Below are positions 13,440 to 27,210 of a stretch of DNA of 64,000 nt, piece by piece. Both the position numbers and the translations under genes were made by a program. The stretch lies in contig JAUJPP010000005.1 of assembly GCA_030562195.1 (NCBI GenBank), positions 39,419,106 to 39,483,105 on the forward strand. Reading direction: 5' to 3'. The notes below the pieces were generated by a model, which saw only the letters and a program-made list of their open reading frames with translations, was not told the DNA's origin and did no database searches. How positions within the stretch are numbered: the first letter of the stretch is position 1; every line of letters starts with the position of its first letter. Source of the DNA: Nipponacmea schrenckii. Lineage: Eukaryota > Mollusca > Gastropoda > Lottiidae.

Positions 13440-14758
13440 ACAATTACATTATGTAGAGAATATAGCGTAGGAGCCCCGGGGTATTGAGAACGTGACACGC
13501 CTAATTAATTTTGAATACCTCCATGAAACCAGAGAGCTTCACGTAGTCCCATCTTAAGTTACAACTACTCACTACAAATGTCATTATAGACAAGATCATC
13601 AGAGCGAGACGAGATCGGTTAGGTTGAATCACGAGGAATCTCATATTCAACCGTCATACAGTACACCGGTCCTCGAGCCAAACTGGGGAATGTGGGTTGA
13701 ACGATCTGAATGGCATTTGACCTGACCTATATAGAGTCTTCAACTGGTGGAGTCTGGTTCATCTGAGGTTAGCGTGAGAGTCGGGGGAGAATTACTGAAT
13801 AAACTATTCAGTGGACCAAATATTGATTGTTCGTTTGTAAAGTACCTCCCATTGATTCTACTACCATTCCACTACATGAACAACTTTGTATTGTACATGG
13901 AATGGAAAACTACATATTTCTTCAAATTCGTTAATTACTCGTCTAGTATAATTTCTGTATAACTTGAAGGCATTGTCTGAAGCAGGACTGTATTTGAGGG
14001 GATGTGATGTACATCAGAATCTTCAAGACGTTCATATATAAATACTTGTTATAGATCATCTTATTCAGATCCTATACAAGAAGTATTGATCAATTGAGAT
14101 ATACACCACACAAAATGAAATAATTCGCTATTTCACAAGGCAAGTTGACATAAAAACTCCATCTAAAAAGTCCGTCTGAAATCCCATAGTGTAATTTTTG
14201 CCGCCAATTTCTACCAATCGATCAATATTTGCACACAACCCCTGCCCACGTCAATGAATTGAGCTCGTGAATCGGGTACCACGTGACAATAATATGATTA
14301 CGCGCGAAGTTATTTGGCAGCTTGCCAGCTCATTAATATTAAATGGTATATACCAATATTTGAGGGTGGGTAAGGATAAGTCTCACCAAATTCTTCTGCC
14401 TACGGTACAATTTTTTGAAATAAATTTGTACGTCAGTAAAGCCAGAAAGGTGCCCTTTTCAGATATGTAAAAGTCTATTTCGTTTATGGTGTGCCTTATG
14501 AGTTACAACTTAAAACATGAAGTTTTGTTATAATTTTTGACCCAAAACAAATGATCGACTCGTCCAAAACTCCAGACAGCAAGGAAAATATTTGAAACGT
14601 TGCCAAGATTGGTCTATTGGCCCACATTTTTAGCGACATATTGTAAAAGGAGAAACACGCCGTGTTGGATTCAGAATTTTCTCTAGAGCTCGTGCTGTAA
14701 AGTTTGTAATTCTACTAAAGGTAATCGACACTAGTTTTACTACGAGTTATTAATTACT
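13440..14758. promoter_or_regulatory. CpG-richer upstream region of the 195-residue gene
   Basis: CG dinucleotides become noticeably more common here than in the flanking AT-rich DNA, for example CCCCGGGG near 13,475. That is what one might expect of an unmethylated promoter or 5' region. A TATATAAATA element sits near 14,034 but is far from the start codon. No transcription start can be fixed from sequence alone. Confidence 0.3.
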
Positions 14759-15346
14759 ATGGCTATGTACCCTAACGCTACCAAAGGATATATGCCTTTT
14801 GTCAGTGCTCCAGTCAAGAGACACCAAGGCAAAAGAACCAAATCAGAGATGACAACAAAATCCAAGACGTCTGCTGATACCAAAACGTATAAAGTTACTT
14901 TACGAGATCGAAATGGTTATACCTACACTTACATCATTCAAGCTGACGGTACCAAATCTTTACCTGTTTTATGTGAATCAAAAATTAGTGGACCTGGACA
15001 AGGTAAATCATTACCAGACATCGCTAGAGAGTGTGTAAATAGACACCGAGTTAGAACTTTAAGTGCTCCATGTTCTACAAGTTCCAGTGACGGTCAAGAG
15101 AGTGAAAAGAAGGAAAAGGGAATCTTTAACACACTATTACAATTCTTAAGAAAAAAGACCGCATCTGGAAAATCTAAACGAAAACCTAAACCTGTTGTGC
15201 AGAAAAAACGACAAAGGACAATTTCAGCCATGTCTAATTTGGACCCAATCCAAGAAAGTCCAGAAGAGGATAATCTGGACGATGACGATTCTTACACCCA
15301 TGATTCCAGCTCCGACAACGAAAGTGTATCGGATCACGAACCTTGA
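14759..15346 (+). CDS. Orphan basic/acidic protein, apparently single exon (195 aa)
   Basis: A continuous 195-codon frame begins at ATGGCTATG and ends at TGA. I recognise no family. Residues 1-35 are polar and basic. Residues about 43-72 form the only segment that looks folded, with alternating hydrophobic positions (YKVTLRDRNGYTYTYIIQAD). Residues about 100-120 are Ser/Lys-rich. Residues about 128-155 are strongly basic with nuclear-localisation-like clusters (KSKRKPKP, QKKRQR), followed by RTIS, a possible basophilic kinase site. The last 35 residues are acidic and Ser-rich (EEDNLDDDDSY). There is no signal peptide or membrane segment. The composition suggests a nuclear or chromatin-associated regulatory protein, but that is inference. 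The complete non-repetitive frame, the length and the amino-acid composition support a real gene; intronless structure could reflect a retrocopy or a lineage-specific gene. A further 5' non-coding exon cannot be excluded. Confidence 0.7.
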   Translation: MAMYPNATKGYMPFVSAPVKRHQGKRTKSEMTTKSKTSADTKTYKVTLRDRNGYTYTYIIQADGTKSLPVLCESKISGPGQGKSLPDIARECVNRHRVRTLSAPCSTSSSDGQESEKKEKGIFNTLLQFLRKKTASGKSKRKPKPVVQKKRQRTISAMSNLDPIQESPEEDNLDDDDSYTHDSSSDNESVSDHEP

Positions 15347-16869
15347 GTTTAACGTTCCAGAAGTAACAAAGACTGAGTAGGTCGCCCGGGTTCATTCCAA
15401 AGTGGAGCAGTGCCTGTTTCATCAACAACAAGTTTACGTGATAGACATCGGACTGGTACCTTGATGACGATAAGAACAACGGATCCAACAGACTGTTGTA
15501 TATGAAAGATCTAACAGTGCAAACTGTCGAGGACGGAGAGACATCTTGTCTACCCACGACCTTTATGAACATTTTTGATCATAATTGGGAACATCGCTAA
15601 CTATACCAAAGTGTTTTCTGACTCCAGCCTTATGAAAAAGAAGCATTACTCTAGAACATTTAAAATGACACTAGATCAGTGAAGTGCTGTTTATGAACAT
15701 GTTTAGACTATTCTATGCAAGCATTCTTATAATTGACATTCTTAAAGGATAATTATCTGTGATTTGATTTCAAGCAACTTATCTTCAGTTCAGTGAATGG
15801 GCCATGCCCACACAAATTTCTGTTCATCCATTAGGCTTTGCTTAAAGTATCGTAAGCCTAAACCTTTTTTGTTAATGCTTGTAGAGTTGGTTCTGAACCA
15901 CTAATGACAAATAATTTATTTTCATACGTAATCAATGCAATTGATATATTTTGTTAAATCTTTGTCCAATGATGAAACTGTGGCAACAACGAAGACGTGA
16001 ATGAGTGATCAGACTGTATATACACGACCTGAAATCGTGCTCACTGTCCTTGGGTGAGGAGTATGAATGTGTAGGCGTTGGTTGATTCTTGACTATTATA
16101 CATTCCAATATTGGGTGTATTTTGAATGTTATTTAATTGTTGAGTTTGAAAATGGGTATTGGTAATGATTGTTATTTATTAAGAATAAGTGGTAACTTAT
16201 AAAAAGAGCGGAAGAAAGTATGAATGTGAATTTGAATGAATGGATATTTGATATGTGCCTCTTCCAAATAATTTTAAATTTTTTGAGATCAGAATACTTG
16301 TAAAGAATCAATTGTTTAAATCAATATCAAAATTTAACGTTTTTCTTGTTAGTTACATTGAACTTTTGTAGCTACACGCCTTTTATGACCTACTGGCTAT
16401 TACATTTCTAGTAAATTTCCATCACGCTCTACTACTATTTTTAACCTTTTGTTGATAAATGTGAATAATCACGAGGCGGTTGAAATGGCGCAATATGATT
16501 GGTTGGTGATTCATCCAATAGGGAAGCCATTCTGTAAATGGCCGACCATGTAAACACTGAGTTGTATGAGTAACGTATACTGATCTCAAAAAACTTTAAA
16601 CCTGTCTCATTCCTCTTTGAAAATATTATCCGCGTATAATTGTTAAATGTAAGCTTAGAAGTGTATATGACATTAATTTATGCTTATCAATGCAAATTGT
16701 TTTGTTTTTGTGCAATTGTTTGATTTGAAACAAAAAATGGTTAAAAAAACATAAAAATATGAATAAAAGAAATATTTTGAAATATATCTGAATATTTTTC
16801 TTGGCCAATTATTTAATGCAAAAGTTGGGGGAACTCGGGGGAAGCTGAGGTTACAAGTCTTGAACAGAT
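15347..16869. other. Downstream region of the orphan gene, non-coding
   Basis: The first several hundred bases probably include a 3' untranslated region. No clear AATAAA lies close to the stop; the first clear one is near 16,759. No exon is supported. Confidence 0.35.
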
Positions 16870-16950
16870 GAGTTCCTGATTGAACATAAAGTCGTTCCTG
16901 ATTTTACATAAAGTCTTTCCTGATTGAACATAAAGTCGTTCCTGATTTGA
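16870..16950. repeat. Short 22-23-bp tandem repeat
   Basis: Four imperfect units of TTCCTGATTGAACATAAAG followed by TCG or TCT, the second with TTTTACATAAAG and the last truncated. Confidence 0.75.
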
Positions 16951-19900
16951 AGTCGATCGTACAAGACTGGACATAGTATTTCATATGCTGTAGGCAATGC
17001 TATCAAAACCTAAACGAGACGCTAATGAATTAGGCACCGCAGTAACAACGTTGGTGTATTGAACCTTTTTTCCCAAATTGTTGAATTGTTAATAGGGCCC
17101 ACCAAACAATCATGTTACCGACACAAGAATTTTCAAAGCCAGGAGAAACAGTTAAGTTTCCATGTCCATGATGCGCATAGAACTTCCTTGTGTCTTTGAC
17201 CAATCCGTGCTTGACATTTTCATTTGATTCACTTCAATTTTTAATTGGGAAGTTAGAATTCGGAAGGAGGATATAATTAACGTTAACAGGAAGTTGAAAT
17301 TAGGGGAATTTTTATAAAATTCATAATAAATATCACGATATGGTGCATATAATAATTTAAAGATAGGATACAAGCGGTAACGTTGAGTGAATTTGTTTCC
17401 GCCCTATTGAAAATCCCACTACAAAGTACCTTATTAATTTGTAATCGGTTTGCATTTATACATATACGGGCGTAGTTTAAATGTAACTTTTTCTTGGTTT
17501 CCCTTTCGGCATTCTCCATGATAGTGTATTAGATCGATGCAATCACGGCATTAATTGGATGCTGTTAGTCTGCGAAATCATTATATTAATTTCACGAAAG
17601 TGAATAATGGCGTATTTTACTTCCTCCCTGCAACATTAAAACATGCATTATTTTTAATTTCAAAATTGTTCAGTAGTATAGGTCGCACTCTATTTTTACG
17701 TCCATTTGAAGGATTAGACGCTCTTTTAAAATGCAATGAGGAGCAGGTGCGAAACGAGAGGTACAGCGTACCTTTTGTTGGGTGAAAACGTGGACAGCGA
17801 GCAAGAACGTCACGTTGCAACACCAAATGGGCGACCAAACGGCCACATATTTCGTCTTCAATGACGCGTATCATGTGAATGGTCAACAGTTAAGCCCCAG
17901 TCCATTCCAAATATCTTGATCATGAATGAAATTTTTCATGTGGTAATACTATTATGGTTGGAATGGGCGTGTACGTAAATAAAATAATATGTTGATGAGA
18001 TTATAACGGACTGGAGTTGAGTCGTTGATGTGATTATTTTGATGTATACTTAAATAGAAATAACTCGAATGTTCTGGCGAGCTGCCCAATATCAGTTACT
18101 AATTAAATAGTTTATAATCGATATTAGTCTAATTATCAATATATCATTTTCATAACACTAATTTCCCGTCGAACTCGAACTTATTGATAATTTTTGGTAT
18201 CCTTTGAGACTCAAAACTTTATGTTAATTGGTATTGAATAAGGCTCAATAAGAATAAGATGAATAATTGTGAATAGGTTCACCATGTAAACCATCAACTT
18301 TTCTTTATTTTGATGCAATGGTAATTAGTTCTGTCTATGAATATAACAGTATCCGTCACCATATGGTACGACTTGTCTTCCATTTGTAGTAGCGGCATTA
18401 GCCCACCCAATCCCCTCCCACCCCGCACTAGAACAATAGTTTGTTCCCCCACTTAATTTCTAATAAGAGAAAAACAAATATCAAACAGCCCCCCCCCCCC
18501 ATATTAAGTCGTTCTTCCCCTATTTATACCCCAAGTCTCGAAAGACTGTCCCCTTATGTGTGTTGATACAGCTACACCCAAGGGTATATATCATACAGCA
18601 TGCTGTCAGTGGGCTTTCGTCTGGTGACCTTCAGGGTAGACATTAAAAGGTGGGCCTCTCATGTCAATGAGAACCTCACATATACAGAAACACGTGGCAT
18701 AAAACAATATGGTAAACGTACAAATAATGCGTAGGATATGTAACAACTTATCGATCCTGGAAGAATGCCAAGTATTGATATAATTCGTCCTTCATAAGCA
18801 GACGATATAATAATCAAAACCATATTAAAATGATCAATATGATCCTTATTGCTCATTATTAATAATATCTATAAACAATAAACAAACCGATGCCTTCCTC
18901 AAACTTTTCAATAACAATAAAAATACCAATTATAGATACAGATATATCATACCGAATATTTCGCCCGATTCATGTTATCACGTAAATCTGAAGATTAAAA
19001 TAATTCTTATAAGAAAATGTTCATTTAGTTTCCTTGTGAATAAAAAATGATTATAATGTTGATTGACACTTAGAAAGGGAACTCTTGAAAACAATTCACA
19101 GAGATTGAGAAAGTGATTCAGTCCCATTTCTCATAATTACTAGAAAGTTTTTATACCTAAGATAGGAAACATATTGTACCATTTAGTGACTGATAACAGT
19201 AAGAAGGGGCGGATATCGTCACTTAAAAGGGTGACAACACGGAAATAATTTGTTTGTGGTCTAGATATTTATTTCACAGTCGTTCCTCCAACCAAAACAC
19301 TCAATTTATTCAAATATATCCGTGTTATTGTTTTTCTAGGAAATTTGATTTTAATTCTTTGTAACAATTATATGTAAAGGCAATAAAACTGCATAGGCCC
19401 ACCAGCTGTAGGGCGAGTAATCCAGCTTAGACTGTTAGGCAGTACCGTGTAGGTCGTAGACAATTTCCTTTCGTGTCTTACAACCTCTTCTGATTCAACG
19501 CGTTTGGTCACCCCTTTCACCTTGTTTATAATGGAAGAGAGCCACAAGCGTTAAGGGGTATAGTTCAAAAGGTTTGAACCAAGAATGTATTTGTTTATGG
19601 TTGTTACCAATCTGGCAATGATGTGCATGCACTTACATAATTATATAATAGTTGGGAAGTTCAGAATTACAACGATGACACGTAATTACATGTTATCAGA
19701 AGAGCCAAGATATTGTATTGAATATGTATTGAGTTCTGTCTCGGTAAAGCTCAGATGTCTGATTACAAGAAAGTAGAAACTATTACAGGAACCTGTCCAT
19801 TGTAAATATACTCGCGGGACGGACGATGAAGCACGGACGGAACAAAGTGTAAAATGTATTGTCCAGGATTAATGAATATCATACATCATACATTGATTAT

Positions 19901-22900
19901 CATATTAACCATGTCCAATAAGTGGAGGCGGGAGAATGGCTGCCTCATTAACTCCGTACTTAAAACCTGAGCCTCATATCGCATTTCACCATGCGTTAAA
20001 CCATTGAGTATTCAACACCATCCTTGACCAAACACTAGTCATTTCTACTACGTAGTACGAGATGATTCGAGAAGGTATCTATAAATAGATTGTTTACAAA
20101 CATTGATGAGTGGACTGGTCAGTGGTGACCTTAGATTGACTTGTTCTATTCCTATACATTACATAAATAATACGATGACCAATCGACGTACGTTTCTGAC
20201 AGCACGTTTATAAGTTACGTAACCTTTTGTTATCTGGATGTGAGTTTATGACAATATGCATGAACCATGGGGTGAGAACTTCCGGATATTAAATTAATCA
20301 TCCGATTATTCATTTGAAACTGACCATACGAAATACAAATGTATATACACCATGCTTAAATCAATTAGTACTGGGTTACTTTTTCCATACTGAACCCTGC
20401 TTAACCCTTTTGGTTTGTGCGTGGTAGAAGAGTTGTCTCCTTCGTTATGGTATATATAATCTTTTAATGAAATTTCAACCTTTGTTACGATCTTAAATTT
20501 TCCCATTGGTGCCACTGTCACCGTGTTGGTTTTTTCTTATATTCTATATAATAAAAAGAAGGAGTTTTGATGTGAATGCTTTAAAGGTTGATGGCAGTAG
20601 CCGTATAACTATACATTATATCTGTCATTATACCAGATTCGTACGACTTCAATCCTCTTTAATGGTGAAATCACGTTTTAAAATCGAGGAACATCCCTAC
20701 CGCTCCCTTTTAACAAATCATGATACTGAGATTATGATCAAGGTTGGGTGACGATGACGTTCTGTTAGAAGGCAACCAGGAGCTCCAGATAATAAAAAAA
20801 AGGTTTAAGGTAGACATGTATTGCGATTTCTAAATCAACCAAAATAGAATGTTATCAGTACATCAGAATATTAAAATAAATAATTCATAATTAAATTTTC
20901 TAAAAGGTCATGAGTCGATGACATGATAATTATATCCTTTGTCTCAGATTATTGCTTGTAGAAGATGGTAGATATAAGTCCGTATTGTTCGAGGGGCATT
21001 AGGACAAAATTTTATTATCAAAAACGTTGTTAAAGTATTCCTGATAACATGTTTAAAATAAATACATAATACCCGCTCTTCACATACAGGACAGGCATCC
21101 TCATCTGGTAATAAAAAATAAAATCCCTATAGTCTATATATTGTTTATATAGGGATTTCTTTTGGCAGCGGACGCGGACGCCTATGCATACAGTTGGCAT
21201 ATAATTTCTGACCTATGCATCTTGTATTGGAGTCACCTACAGCATCTATATGAGCAATTCCGTTTCTCTTTTACCTATTTTCCTAGAAAAACTTTCCAGG
21301 TTTAGACATCAGTTTGTGTCGAATGCGCAACAACTGGTCCTCTACGGATCTGTATGACACTGTTCCAAGGGGAGTTATTAAGAAAGTGACATGACTAGAA
21401 ATCGGTGTTGTACTGATCAGACTCTTCAATGTTTTCTGTAATCATAAAGATCAAGAAAACTTTAAAGACCTTCGATCCATCCAAAAGTCACCACTTACAG
21501 GGAAATTAACATAAATAAATGGCGAGGACGACCTTGAAGGCCACTTTATGTAAAATCTTATACGGTCAATCTGCCCTATTTGGGATGACCTTGTGTATGT
21601 TTGTATACTTTTGGATTATGTAATAGATAGTATAGGTAAATCAAAATATTAGCATAATGTTCTATTAATATCGACTCCCACTCCAGTATTATATAATTAT
21701 TGTTTACTGGTATGTATAATAAGTACGTCCAGTTTACAATCTTATTAATTACGCGAAATAATCTATATAAACACATTCGTAACATTCCTGTATCATTATA
21801 GATTTAATAAAAGGAGTGTTCCCTTAATGCCAGAATATTTCAATTCTGTTTGTATGATTTGATCTGATTTTGTGTGATGTGTGGAATTTTTTAATGTTCC
21901 ACTCCTATCCACACTTAGACAAAGTCTTATCACAAGAACATATGTGAACGTTTTCCTTAGCATTAATTCCGGATTAAATTGTATTGAACACTGAACACCA
22001 TATAGATCTCAGATCTTTTTCAAAGTTCAACGACAAGCATTATTAAAGATAAGCGAGCCAATGTTCAATGTATCTTCACAATGTTAAGATATTACAAACT
22101 CCGTCTTATACTTTGACTGCAGTAGTGAACTTTTTTTAGTATTATTGGTGAATTTCCATGTAGCAATATAATTGGACTGCACGTTTGTGAACACAGTCAA
22201 TTCGTGCCCTCAATTCTGTAATTAATCGACCATAATGATTACAGTTTGACCAATAGATCTGATTGAAATTTATTTGCACATGAACATATCAATGAAATGT
22301 AGTATTGTGGTCAAGGTAAAAGACGAAGTTCGTATTAGCACATTGTGAATTCATTTGTAATAATGTAATTATTGAGAAAGTTTGTGTTTTGTGATGGTCG
22401 TGAAATGATTCAGCAAAAAGATCCTTTCAATACTAACCATCAGATACAGACGCATGACTATGGTTTGTGCTAACATGGTAAGAAGCGTAGAAAACAATGC
22501 TTTGGGCATATCAACATAACGTGGGATAGGATTTAGTTTTGTGACCTAATGACCGCGGTCTGCCTAACGTCAGAGAAATATCCACAGGCATATTTAAGAG
22601 GTTATCTACTTCCGACCTTTTGCAAGTGACTGCCAGTCGGGCTTCTGGCTAAGTCCTCATTAGTAAGTACAAGTAAGCACAATTTAAATGTCATCATTGC
22701 TGTGAATTTTACGATCGTTGACTCCAAACATGCTCTTCCATTCCTTGTAATGAACCACGTGGAATTCCAGTATTTGGTAACAACATTAAACCATCATATC
22801 ACCCAACAACTGTATTCCATATACACAAGGACATTTCCATTGAAGAGAGATGAAGTTGTTGGGTGTAATTTATCACAGTAATTGATGGAACGGTCGAATA

Positions 22901-24231
22901 GGACCCGGGAGACCAAGTGTAAGTCAGTTCGTATACATACTTCCGCCCCTCGGGATACCTAAAAAAACTATGGTAGAAACAAAGCAATCCATTTGTGTTT
23001 CTTCTGGATAAACATTTTTATTATTCCTACTAGACGGAGGAGAGAATGGGATCGTTTGGGAAGTTAGGGTAGATGGCGACTTGGCCATCAAGGGGAATTT
23101 TAACTTAACTTTCTCACAGGAATTATCATTGTTAAAAGATGTTTCAAAACTAGAAATATTTTAGTTCAAATAATTTTGCTATCGAACATTTCTAGTAAAG
23201 GCCATGTGGGTGTTGATTTTGTTCATAAATATGTGTACTTAATCTTCAGCATTACTTAAACTACAAGAATATCGCATCATCTCTTCAATTTAGAATTTAG
23301 TTTTCTTTATATATATTACGTCGTTTTAACCTTAAAACGCGGATAAATTTTGTACATGCCATTTAACAATCAACTTTATCATATTACACGGTCTCCGACA
23401 AGAGAAACCTGGAGTACCCTAAATGGTGGGATTATACTTCACATTACTCATTCTTTATGGAGGGCTAAAATCTGAGACTCATTGCAATATGTTGGATCGT
23501 TTTAATTTTTTGAGTTTTGGGTTTGGAATGGGGGTAGGTATACATTAGACGGTTTCCCGTAATCCCTATATTTTTTCAGGGAGGAGAGCTTTGAGCGGAG
23601 TGTAATTTAGAATAAAAACCATTGTATGTTTATTTGACATCCATAACTCTAGAGCACCTGTCGGCACTGGTTTAGTCTGCTTCAGAGTGTGGGTAACCTT
23701 TCTACAAATAACCTATAATTGTAAGGTACTATGCAGCGTTATTACAATGTCAACAAGTTAGCTCTATCTACCCACACACATTCCAGTTACCAACTGTTAC
23801 AAACTATTAATCAATAATATTACATCTAAAGCCATCGAAATTATACACGACTTTTTATATCAACTGACGTCAAGACTTCGTGTTATCAATTTTCCCGCCG
23901 TGACTGTTTGACACTATTGGCCATCGACTTCATGACGTATTAATTGAACACGTTGGTTCAGATGTAATTCTCAAACACAATAGAATCGTCCCAATATAGA
24001 AACAATTTCCTATATAAAGTTGAAGGTATCCATATTTAGACAAAATATCAGACGTTTACACTCAATCAGTGACACTAAATGCCTGAGTATTCTATAAATA
24101 CAAGAAAGGATTGGGTTAAAAAGAATTTTAAAGAAATTAATTTCATGTTATAATAAGTCAAGTTACAATTATCAGATTGGATCTAGTTCTATATGTTTCA
24201 GCACCAAGTCAGGAGCAGTTGGCAATGTTAG
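16951..24231. other. Long non-coding stretch
   Basis: More than 7 kb with no supported coding exon. Items seen: a poly-C run at about 18,488-18,500 and a small hairpin at about 21,121-21,161 (AAATCCCTATA against TATAGGGATTT). Short open frames here are unrelated to recognisable proteins and lack splice context. Confidence 0.45.
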
Positions 24232-24440
24232 GGCACAGCAAAATGCTAACGTCCAGCACAATGCTTACGTCCACTTACGTACGGCACAATGCTAATGTCC
24301 AACACAATGCTAACGTACTGCACAAAGCTAACACACAGCACTAACGTCGAGCACAATACTTAATAAGTCCGGCACAATGGTAACATACAGCAGAATGCTA
24401 ACGTCCACTAACGCCCAGCACAACGCTAACGTCCAGCACA
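24232..24440. repeat. Degenerate 18-bp tandem repeat
   Basis: Repeats of CAGCACAATGCTAACGTC with many substitutions and partial units (ACTTACGTCC, GTACGGCACAATG). It is diverged compared with the other arrays, so probably older. Confidence 0.75.
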
Positions 24441-24644
24441 ATAGTGCCCTCATTAATGTCAGGTCTGTAGTAAGATTTGTCTGATTAGAAGGGTAGGTAG
24501 TATACAGAGGGGTAATGGGGTATGGTCTTTATCCGTTGTAAAAAAATTCTCTGAAGGGGTAATCCATTCCTCTAAAGCAACAGACAATTTTTGTCTCAGT
24601 CTCTGACTTGTGCTCATTCTCCATAACTGTACAGTACAAATATA

Positions 24645-25330
24645 TACAATATTTCAATGTACAATTTGTTTAAAAATAAACTAGTATACATGTGTTTTAG
24701 ATGGACAAATCTATGTTCCGGCGATCAAGTACTGCCGCAAAAGAAATATACGATATGTCAAAGTACAATTTGTTTAAAAATACACAAGTACATGTGTATT
24801 AAATGGACAGATCTATGTTCCGTCGATCAAGTACAACCGCAAAAGAAATTTACAATATTTCAAAGCACAATTTGGTTAAAAATACACAAGTACATGTATT
24901 TTAGATGGACAGATCTTGGTTCCTGCGATCGAGTAAGTTCCTGGGATCAAGCACGGCCGCAAAATATACAATATTTCATGTACAATTTATTTAAAAATAC
25001 ACAAGTACATGTATTTTAGATGGACAGATCTATGCCGATTGAGAAAGTTCCTGGGATCAAGTAGGACCGTAAAATATACAATATTTCAGTGAAGAATTTA
25101 TTTAAAAATACACAAGTACATGTGTATTAGATGGACAAATCTAAGTTCCGTCGATCAAGTACGACCCCAAAAGAAATCTGCAATATTTCAAAGTACAATT
25201 TGTTTAAAAATACACATGTACATGTGTATTAAATGGACAGATCTTGGTTCCTGCGATCAAATAAGTTCCTGGGATCAAGTACGACCGCAAAATATGCAAT
25301 ATTTCATGTACAATTTAAAACAACAAAACA
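24645..25330. repeat. Tandem array of roughly 101-117-bp units
   Basis: Seven units begin with ACAATATTTCA-like sequence near 24,648, 24,749, 24,850, 24,967, 25,078, 25,180 and 25,297. Each continues with ACAATTTGTTTAAAAATACA, CAAGTACATGT, AGATGGACAGATCT and GATCAAGTACGACCGCAAAA. Length differences come from an optional GTTCCTGGGATCAA block. Open frames across it are repeat artefacts. A dispersed fragment of the same unit (GTATTAGATGGACATATCTA) lies near 42,934. Confidence 0.85.
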
Positions 25331-25410
25331 AATACATGTATACAGGTTATATTCTAATGATATCAGGTGTTAAAAAGTTTATTTTATTCATTCATCAAAA
25401 AGTAAGCTAG

Positions 25411-26099
25411 TCCTCTGAGAAATTTCAACTGACTATTTACTTTCATAATATAGGCCAAATAATCAATGGAACAATTCTTCTATGATAATCAATGTCTGAA
25501 GTGGTCTTAGAGTGCTATAGGGCAGTGGGCTTATCTAAACTTTGTTTGCCTTCAAAACGTTTGGCACAATTATTTCCAGAAATCCAATAAAATGACCACT
25601 AATTGTTCTGGGCAATTTGCCAACTCACTGACCAAATGGTCTGAGTCATCTGCTACTATCTAACCATTGGCTATCTCTCTGTGGATGTTTGTTTTTGGGA
25701 TACTCATGTTCTCTACTGACCGAGTAACCTGGTTTGACCCAATTAAACAAGTTTGACATGGTGGGAGGATGAGGTATTTTTTAACCAAAACCTGTAGTTA
25801 ATTTTAATGGTCAATGACCAGAGAGGCTACCCCATGGACTTGTACAAGTCTTTGTTATAATAATAATATAGATTCCTTTTAAATCATCTGCTTTCATTAC
25901 ACAAAAATTTTTAACCACCAATATTCATTCTAAAATGTTGTTCTATTAACTCAAGTGTCTTCATATAAAAAGAAGGAAAATCCATTGGCTACCAGTTTCA
26001 ATGGACTAAATCCATGTTCTTTCCATGCTAGATAAATAAATATCAAAACAGCAGGTTCCTTGTTTAGTTTATGGCATGGCATAACTTGGTTTAACTTTC
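25411..26099. other. Non-coding stretch
   Basis: No exon or ordered repeat supported. Confidence 0.4.
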
Positions 26100-26335
26100 A
26101 GTGGCCAACATGGAATATCCATAGATCATTTGATGGACAAAAAAAAAAAAATGATGATGGATATCACCATGCCTTGTGCAATAAAGGAAATTTTGCCAGG
26201 ACAACAGGCATTTTTGCGATTTCAAGGGATCTTTAATGTGCACAGCCTGTAGAACACAGGACCTCAGTTTATTTTCCCATATTAACAACTAGAAGGTTTT
26301 TCAATGTCAGTCTATGTAACCCGTATCACTGACAA
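26100..26335 (-). mobile_element. SINE copy, reverse orientation
   Basis: Read on the minus strand it carries TTGTCAGTGATACGGGTTAC, GACTGACATTG and the GGAAAATAAACTGAGG block shared with the other copies. The minus-strand frame across it is a by-product. Confidence 0.6.
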
Positions 26336-27210
26336 TAAACAGAGACTGTAGACCTGTTTAATATCCCTCCACAGTTGGAAAAAAGATAATATGCAAAAAA
26401 TACACTAAATTAGCACATGTATAAGACAGAACCAAAATTACTTCATTGATGGAAGATTAATGGCCCAAAAAATAGAAGATGGACTAAAAATAAGTTGTTT
26501 TGAAATTTAAATTATTCAACAAAGTGAGGTGTTTCTCTACTTAAAATATTACACATATTTTAATAGATTCAATTCCAACAGACAAATACTCTAGTACAAA
26601 TTCCTGGCAGTCAGCCAAATAAATGAACTTTCTACCAAATGATTGGCTGTCTGAGCATCAGTCTGTTTTCTTAATACCTGGCTTCACTTTCTTCTAAATA
26701 CATTTCACATTGAGCTATAAATATCTATTGATCCTGGCAAAGAGTTCATAAGGAGGAATCAATTCTCTTGGCGCCATGCCAGGAACTAGCAGACATACTG
26801 CTATCAGATATACCAATTACCATTATTGGCAGTCTGGTAGTAGAATGGTATACTGACTTATTTCATCATCACTTCTCTAGTACTTACTACTAATACTACT
26901 ATACACTATTACTACAAATGGTAGCCAGATATATTAGGTGCACATGGTGATGTTATAGGCCCATCTGTTAAATTTAAGGGATCCATGTCTATTCTATATA
27001 AATATTCTTTTTCAAGTTGAAATGCTATTAAATAAATTGACTTTTTTGCTGTAAATATATAAAATTGTCCATGTCTAGAGGCCTAAAGTAAGTACAATGT
27101 GTTGGAAGCAGAACCAAGCAAGCTTATGCCTGGAGCATATAAAAACTTCTCTGCAAGCTTATAACAAAATACTATAATAACCCTGAGTAACAACATGTTT
27201 CAGGTTCTAA
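26336..27210. other. Non-coding stretch
   Basis: AT-rich sequence; nothing coding supported. Confidence 0.4.

Noticed and set aside
17283..17886. Overlapping frames of 60-90 codons around 17.3-17.9 kb
   Set aside because: No recognisable domain, no exon boundaries, and overlapping frames on both strands are equally long.
24657..25410. Frames with repeated CIRWTNL or CIKWTDL blocks
   Set aside because: They follow the 101-117-bp array and its dispersed fragment at 42.93 kb.
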